A DNA stretch of 9,548 bases from Fimbriiglobus sp. (GTDB lineage: Bacteria > Planctomycetota > Planctomycetia > Gemmatales > Gemmataceae): positions 1 to 9,548 of the forward strand of contig JANXTD010000812.1 in NCBI GenBank assembly GCA_025352585.1. Direction: 5' to 3'. The notes below the pieces were generated by a model. It had not been told where the DNA came from. It searched no databases and worked only from the letters and a program-made list of their open reading frames with translations. The translations under genes and the position numbers were made by a program. This document shows positions 6,113 through 9,548 of this stretch, in pieces; positions within the stretch are counted from its first letter, which is position 1; each line of letters starts with the position of its first letter.

Positions 6113-7246
6113 TCAAACCCTAGGAGTGCGCGATCGCCGTCGCAGGACGGCCCGCACGGCGAGGCCGACGAACAGCGTCGCGAAGGCTGCTAAAATTCCG
6201 GCCGCCTCGAGCAGTTGCGGCTGGAGTTCTTGCCACTTCTGAGCCGCTTTCCTGTCGGCGTCGTCGGCCGTCGGGGTCGCGTCCGGCAAAATGTCCATCG
6301 TCTCGGCCGGCATCGCCGCGACCAAATCCCGGACGATCGCGCGGTGCTCCAGCAGCACCCGCCGGTTCGTGAAGTTGCGGCCCCAGGTACACTGGTCGAA
6401 GACTTGGTCGGCATCGCGCAACTGCCCGTCGGCGACGTACAACTCGGCGAGTAACCACAACAACCGCGTGTCTTCCGGCGACCACAGCAGCAACTGCTGC
6501 ACGACGGCCACCGCGTCGGGTGGGAGTTTCGCACGTTGCGCAGCCGCGAGTTTGCCCGGCCCGTAACCGCCGGCCTCGTTGACCCACTTCACCGGCGTCT
6601 GCGTGGGGTTATTGGTCGTCGGGCCGAACAGCGGCAGCACCTCTTGCTCGGCCAAGCCCTCGCGCTGCCCGGACTCGCGTTGCCGCAGTTGCAGCCAGCG
6701 GGCGTAGTGCGACTTCTCAAGTTCGACGTACCTCGCCGTCAACTCGGGCAAAACCCCCGGCAGTTGGGTCGGCGGCTGGGCGTCGAACGTCGCCAGGCTG
6801 TGGCAGCGAATCGCCTCGCCGAAGTCGCCGCGGGCGGCGTAGGCGTGGGCCAGCGTGACCACGGCAACGTAGTCCGGGTCGCGGTCGCGCGTGCGCGGTT
6901 CCAGCAAGTTCACGGCGTCGCCGGCCCGGCCGACGCGGATCAGATCGACGGCGTGCGCGACCTGTTGCGGCAGCGGCAGCCGGCGGGCGTTCGCCGACTG
7001 CGCCTCGACGCGCGACTTCAGCAGGCCGCGGAAGGTAGCGACACCCCCAACTGCGTCGGGCATCGTCGGGTTGGCCGCGTTCAATCGCTCTTCGAGGAAC
7101 GATTTGAACGGCGGGACGTACGGCAACTCGACGAGCGTGCCGCCCGGCCCGGCCCGCATTCCCGACGGCTCCGCGGCCGAGTAAACCCCCGCTTGCAGGG
7201 TCGGTGCCGCGAGCAGCAAGCAAGTCACGGCGAGCTTACGCATCAT
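6113..7246 (-). CDS. Signal-peptide TPR-like protein with C-terminal membrane anchor
   Basis: A 377-aa protein (376 if the second ATG, at 7243, is used; that one has GGGAG at a better 6-nt spacing). The signal peptide is at 1-19 (cleavage after LQA). A TPR-like helical pair spans about 95-155 (AVDLIRVGRAGDAVNLLEP; AHAYAARGDFGEAIRC). A second lies at about 245-305 (VQQLLLWSPEDTRLLWLLAE; ADGQLRDADQVFDQC). A transmembrane segment at 348-368 is followed by a basic tail RRRSRTPRV. So most of the protein should face the periplasm with a short cytoplasmic tail. I recall similar 'LLLW-P-DTRLxWLLGELY' proteins in planctomycetes, without known function. It overlaps the end of the upstream membrane protein gene by 11 bp, indicating coupled translation in the queF operon. 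Confidence 0.85.
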   Translation of the reverse strand: MMRKLAVTCLLLAAPTLQAGVYSAAEPSGMRAGPGGTLVELPYVPPFKSFLEERLNAANPTMPDAVGGVATFRGLLKSRVEAQSANARRLPLPQQVAHAVDLIRVGRAGDAVNLLEPRTRDRDPDYVAVVTLAHAYAARGDFGEAIRCHSLATFDAQPPTQLPGVLPELTARYVELEKSHYARWLQLRQRESGQREGLAEQEVLPLFGPTTNNPTQTPVKWVNEAGGYGPGKLAAAQRAKLPPDAVAVVQQLLLWSPEDTRLLWLLAELYVADGQLRDADQVFDQCTWGRNFTNRRVLLEHRAIVRDLVAAMPAETMDILPDATPTADDADRKAAQKWQELQPQLLEAAGILAAFATLFVGLAVRAVLRRRSRTPRV

Positions 7247-7484
7247 CGACTCCCTCGGCCGGCACGCCGGTCAGGTTCGCGGCGAACGCCTGCACGGTGC
7301 GGACCGGCCCCCACGGCAAGCCCCACCAGCCGAAGGCGGCGTTGAACAGCGAGTAGCGCAGGCCGCGCAACAGCCGCTCGCCTCGACTGTGTGTGTCGTA
7401 GACGCGCGACGGCCAGTGCAGCGTCACCGCGAGCAGCGACAGCACCAGCACGTATCGCACCGGGCGTGGCACCTCGTCGGTCAC
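7236..7484 (-). CDS. 82-aa membrane protein with GWWG-PWGP motif
   Basis: A small protein I cannot name. The GTG start at 7484 overlaps the queF stop as GTGA and has GAGAGG 5 nt upstream; a longer in-frame ATG at 7541 lies inside queF and lacks such a site. Residues 9-24 are a hydrophobic segment (VRYVLVLSLLAVTLHW). Residues 41-68 form a second semi-hydrophobic stretch with FGWWGLPWGPVRTVQAFAAN (51-70). From memory, a GWWGxPWGPIxTIxxLxxN block recurs in small membrane proteins or protein ends of many bacteria, so the motif is likely conserved, but no role is known to me. It sits between queF and the TPR-like protein gene and overlaps both (4 and 11 bp), so all three are probably translated from one message. 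Confidence 0.8.
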   Translation of the reverse strand: MTDEVPRPVRYVLVLSLLAVTLHWPSRVYDTHSRGERLLRGLRYSLFNAAFGWWGLPWGPVRTVQAFAANLTGVPAEGVDDA

Positions 7485-7849
7485 GCCGGCCTCTCGTAAC
7501 GCACGGTCACGTTGGTCGTGATGCCGCCGCGCGGGGTCCACGACGACACGATCGTCACGCGGCGCGGCTGAATCGCGGCGATGAAGTCGTCGAGCAGGCG
7601 GTTGGTGACTTGCTCGTAATAGATGCCCTGGTTGCGGAAGCGTTGCAAGTACAGCTTCAGCGACTTCAACTCGACGTTCTTGTCGTGCGGCGTGTAGACG
7701 TAGGTGATCGTGCCGAAGTCCGGCTGGCCGGTCAGCGGGCAGACGCTCGTGAATTCCGGGCAGACGATCTCGATGGTGTAGTCGCGGGCCGGGCTAGGGT
7801 TCGGGAAGGTGTCGAGTTGGTCGGCCGACGGCGTCGGGGTCAGTTCCAT
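7481..7849 (-). CDS. queF: NADPH-dependent preQ0 reductase QueF
   Basis: A 122-aa enzyme that reduces the nitrile of 7-cyano-7-deazaguanine (preQ0) to the amine of preQ1, using two NADPH, in queuosine tRNA-modification synthesis. It is the short, unimodular QueF form of the T-fold superfamily. The nucleophile is C37 and the general acid D44 in FTSVCPLTGQPDF (33-45), with the seven-residue spacing seen between Cys55 and Asp62 of the Bacillus enzyme. The QueF signature is ELKSLKLY (60-67). FRNQGIYYE (71-79) keeps the Glu but has Tyr where Bacillus has His, a replacement I recall in other phyla. PRGGI follows at 106-110. The ATG at 7849 has only a weak GAG upstream. It is first in a three-gene overlapping cluster and divergent from queC, the preceding pathway step. 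Confidence 0.95.
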   Translation of the reverse strand: MELTPTPSADQLDTFPNPSPARDYTIEIVCPEFTSVCPLTGQPDFGTITYVYTPHDKNVELKSLKLYLQRFRNQGIYYEQVTNRLLDDFIAAIQPRRVTIVSSWTPRGGITTNVTVRYERPA

Positions 7850-7934
7850 GCGGGCACTCGGTCGCGGGGGCGGGTCAGGGCGGCAGTTACTATCTTAGCT
7901 CTGCTCTCAATGTACGGGCAACGGGGGCGGCGTC
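7850..7934. promoter_or_regulatory. Divergent control region, queF / queC
   Basis: This 85-bp spacer separates the two divergent queuosine genes. Its AT-rich centre holds tatcttag (7891-7898), identical to the 8-mer in the other divergent spacer. On the minus strand this gives TAAGAT as a candidate -10 for queF, with TTGCCC (plus-strand 7916-7921) 18 nt upstream as a possible -35. On the plus strand, overlapping sequence may serve queC. I looked for a preQ1 riboswitch and found no recognisable pseudoknot, so control by preQ1 sensing RNA is not supported. Confidence 0.45.
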
Positions 7935-8618
7935 ATGCGGCGGGCGGTGGTGCTACTCAGCGGCGGACTCGACAGCGCGGTGACGCTGGCGTCGGCGCGC
8001 TCGTCGGGCTTCGAGACTTACGCCCTGAGCGTTGACTACGGCCAGCGGCACTCGCGAGAGTTACGCAGCGCTGGCCTCGTGTCGGCGCAACTCGGCGCGG
8101 CCGGCCACCGCACGGTGTCGCTCGACTTGCGCGCGATCGGCGGCTCGGCGCTGACGGGCGACGCGGCGGTGCCCAAGGGCCGCACGGCCGCGGGGATGGC
8201 GGCGTCGATCCCGCCGACGTACGTGCCGGCGCGCAACACGATCCTGCTGGGCCTGGCCCTCGGCTACGCGGAGACGCTCGGCGCGTTCGACCTGTTCATC
8301 GGGGCGAACGCGCTCGACTACGCCGGCTACCCCGACTGCCGGCCGGAGTTCTTGCAGGCGTTCGAGGCGCTGGCGAACGTCGCCACGAAGGCGAGCGTCG
8401 AGAACATGACGCGGCTGCGCGTCCACGCCCCGCTCGTGCAGATGACCAAGGTCCAAGTCATCCGGGAGGGCCTGCGGCTCGGGGTGAACCTCGCGCTGAC
8501 CTGGAGTTGCTACGACCCCACGCCGGGGGGGCTGGCGTGCGGCCTGTGCGACGCCTGCGTGCTGCGGCGGGCCGGCTTCGCGGACGCCGGCGTGGCGGAC
8601 CCGGCGTCGGGGGCTTGA
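7935..8618 (+). CDS. queC: 7-cyano-7-deazaguanine synthase QueC
   Basis: A 227-aa cytoplasmic ligase that converts 7-carboxy-7-deazaguanine and ammonia to preQ0 at the cost of ATP, in the queuosine pathway. The ATP-binding PP-loop is SGGLDS (9-14). Other family marks are DYGQRH (34-39), VPARN (97-101, usually VPGRN) and GANALDYAGYPDCRPEF (123-139). Four zinc-binding cysteines are present at C192, C202, C205 and C208 (C-x9-C-x2-C-x2-C). Length is normal. The ATG at 7935 has only G-rich sequence upstream, not a clear Shine-Dalgarno. The product is the substrate of the divergent queF product. queD and queE, needed for earlier steps, must lie elsewhere. Presence of both genes makes tRNA queuosine the likeliest end product, though QueC alone can also feed archaeosine-like or DNA deazaguanine pathways. 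Confidence 0.96.
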   Translation: MRRAVVLLSGGLDSAVTLASARSSGFETYALSVDYGQRHSRELRSAGLVSAQLGAAGHRTVSLDLRAIGGSALTGDAAVPKGRTAAGMAASIPPTYVPARNTILLGLALGYAETLGAFDLFIGANALDYAGYPDCRPEFLQAFEALANVATKASVENMTRLRVHAPLVQMTKVQVIREGLRLGVNLALTWSCYDPTPGGLACGLCDACVLRRAGFADAGVADPASGA

Positions 8619-8686
8619 ATCCGGCCCGACTTGCGCCTTTGATAAGACTGCGTCACGCGAACCCGACGGCCCCCGCGGTGCGACCC

Positions 8687-9106
8687 ATGCCCGACCAGCC
8701 GATTACCCGCGCCACCATCGAGGGCTACCTGCACGACGCGCTGCCGCCGGAGCGGGCGGCGGCGGTCGAGAAGGCGATCCGCGAGCGGCCGGCGCTGCTG
8801 GCCCTGGTCGCCCAGGTGAGGCAAGAGACTGACCACGGCGAGCACAGCATCGGCGCGGTCTGGTGGCGCGAGCGGCTGTCGTGCCCGACCCGCGAGCAAC
8901 TGTCGATGGCGCTCGAAGAAATCCTCGACGACGACTTCGCCGCCTACGTGACCGCGCACGTCAAGCTCGTCGGCTGCCACGTCTGCCAGGCGACCCTCGA
9001 CGACCTGCGGCAGTTGCGGGCCGAGGCCGTAGCACCCCGCACCGAGCGCCGCCGGCGCATCGTCGATTCGAGCGCCGGGGTGTTCCGCGACGTGACGGTG
9101 CGGTGA
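8687..9106 (+). CDS. Planctomycetal anti-sigma-like protein with CxxC motif
   Basis: A 139-aa soluble protein. The first 45 residues are helical (TRATIEGYLHDALPPERAAAVEKAI). Residues 50-107 hold the recognisable block: HGEHSIGAVWWRERLSCPTRE (50-70), EEILDDDFAAYVTAHVKLVG (77-96) and CHVCQATLDDL (97-107). C66, H91, C97 and C100 could bind a metal, but the His-Cys spacing (Hx5C) differs from the Hx3Cx2C of zinc-binding anti-sigma factors. I remember closely similar 'SCPSREQL...GCxxCQANLxDL' proteins in planctomycetes, where they are taken to be anti-sigma or signalling accessory proteins. No sigma factor gene is adjacent. The ATG at 8687 is preferred over longer in-frame starts overlapping queC; its ribosome site (GGTG) is poor. 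It is 68 bp after queC on the same strand. Role is inferred only. Confidence 0.8.
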   Translation: MPDQPITRATIEGYLHDALPPERAAAVEKAIRERPALLALVAQVRQETDHGEHSIGAVWWRERLSCPTREQLSMALEEILDDDFAAYVTAHVKLVGCHVCQATLDDLRQLRAEAVAPRTERRRRIVDSSAGVFRDVTVR

Positions 9107-9179
9107 GCCGCATTGCCTGGAGTCGTGGGCGGCCAAGCGTCGATAGGGTGGGGTGGCGTGACCGCGAGCGAGGGAGCCG

Positions 9180-9341
9180 ATGACCGACCCGACCGACCCG
9201 ACGCCGCACCAGCAGTTCCCCGGCGGCGGCAACACGCGGCCGTACCGCTGGGCGTTCGCCGTCTGGACGGCGCTGTTCCTGGGGCTCGTGCTCGTGGGGT
9301 TCTTGAACTTCCTGGGCACGAAGTTCCACCGCTCCTTCTAA
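9180..9341 (+). CDS. 53-aa single-pass membrane protein
   Basis: A very short gene with good signals: ATG at 9180 preceded by GAGGG/GGAG (9170-9176), stop TAA at 9339-9341. The N-terminus MTDPTDPTPHQQFPGGGNTR is polar with a repeated DPT. It is followed by a transmembrane helix at 24-45 (WAFAVWTALFLGLVLVGFLN) and a short basic end GTKFHRSF. I do not recognise a family. The stop is 19 bp ahead of the next gene, which has its own ribosome site, so the two are probably co-transcribed and may act together at the membrane. The reading-frame composition, Shine-Dalgarno and hydrophobic helix argue for a real gene, but chance cannot be fully excluded at this length. Confidence 0.7.
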   Translation: MTDPTDPTPHQQFPGGGNTRPYRWAFAVWTALFLGLVLVGFLNFLGTKFHRSF

Positions 9342-9360
9342 ATTGCCGCGAGGTCCGAGT

Positions 9361-9548
9361 ATGCCGCCGCCGCCCGGTTCGACGGCACCCCGCCGAGAGT
9401 GGGCCCCCCGGCTGTGGGAGGGACTCGACTACTTCGCATTCCTTAAGTTGATGGCCACCAACCGCTTCGCCGTCGAGCCGCCGTACTGGTACATCGCCGG
9501 CATCATGTCGGTCGTCACCTTCGCCAACACCGTCGCCCGCTGGGCGCA
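9361..9548 (+). CDS. N-terminal part of a probable membrane-associated sulfotransferase
   Basis: The frame opens at ATG 9361 with GCGAGG 7 nt upstream and stays open to the window end (62 codons plus two bases). After a Pro/Arg-rich start comes WAPRLWEGLDYFAFLKLMAT (14-33), then NRFAVEPPYWYIAGIMSVVT (34-53) and a hydrophobic stretch to ARWA. I remember this pattern, W-PRxWxGxxxxxxLxLLxxNRFAVxPxxWxxA, as the N-terminal membrane-associated leader of planctomycetal sulfotransferases that use PAPS. The catalytic domain, with its PAPS-binding loop, lies beyond the window, so the function is a family-level guess. It probably forms an operon with the 53-aa membrane protein. Confidence 0.7.
   Translation, partial: MPPPPGSTAPRREWAPRLWEGLDYFAFLKLMATNRFAVEPPYWYIAGIMSVVTFANTVARWA

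Noticed and set aside
7850..7934. preQ1 riboswitch ahead of queF or queC
   Set aside because: No recognisable stem plus A-rich tail and closing pairing on either strand; only a CTAAG string coincides, which is better explained as part of the shared 8-mer.
8507..8686. Longer start for the anti-sigma-like protein inside queC
   Set aside because: The added part is out of frame with queC, Arg/Gly-rich and unlike family members, which begin close to the 8687 ATG.

Overview
The window reads as chromosomal DNA of a high-GC planctomycete, most likely of the Gemmata type (Gemmataceae). This rests on several protein families I recognise from those genomes: the helix-turn-helix plus receiver regulator at the left end, secreted proteins of a planctomycetal type, a 'CPTREQL...CHVCQATLDDL' regulator-like protein, and the probable start of a membrane-associated sulfotransferase. 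The assignment is from memory of these families, not from a search. No phage, transposase, CRISPR, tRNA or rRNA was seen.

Left part (1-2476, all genes on the minus strand): a DNA-binding/receiver regulator (10-585); a 679-bp gene-free stretch with strong G-quadruplex motifs (586-1264); a GNAT acetyltransferase (1265-1750); an AT-richer palindromic repeat of the 'CCGCGGAGACGCAGAGACGC' kind (1776-1864); and a flavin reductase-like split-barrel protein (1877-2476).

Middle (2565-6108, plus strand): a zinc-free quinone-oxidoreductase-type MDR enzyme, divergent from the flavin reductase gene, followed at short spacing by two exported planctomycetal proteins. One has a FecR-like beta-rich region and a helical tail; the other has a Tyr/Asn/Gly-rich region and an Ala-rich helical tail.

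Right-middle (6113-7849, minus strand): a tightly overlapping operon of queF (preQ0 reductase), an 82-aa membrane protein with a GWWG-PWGP motif, and a TPR-like protein with a signal peptide and a C-terminal membrane anchor. queF is divergent from queC (7935-8618), so two steps of queuosine precursor synthesis (7-carboxy-7-deazaguanine to preQ0, then preQ0 to preQ1) share one 85-bp control region. queD, queE and tgt are not in the window.

Right end (8687-9548, plus strand): a probable anti-sigma-like regulator with a CxxC motif, a 53-aa single-pass membrane protein, and the first 62 codons of a probable sulfotransferase that runs off the window.

The observations I would follow up first are the palindromic repeat, an identical 8-mer (TATCTTAG) sitting mid-way in both divergent intergenic regions, the G-quadruplex cluster in the long gap, and the conserved-looking membrane/TPR pair translationally coupled to queF. 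I do not see clear evidence of a wholly new multi-gene system.
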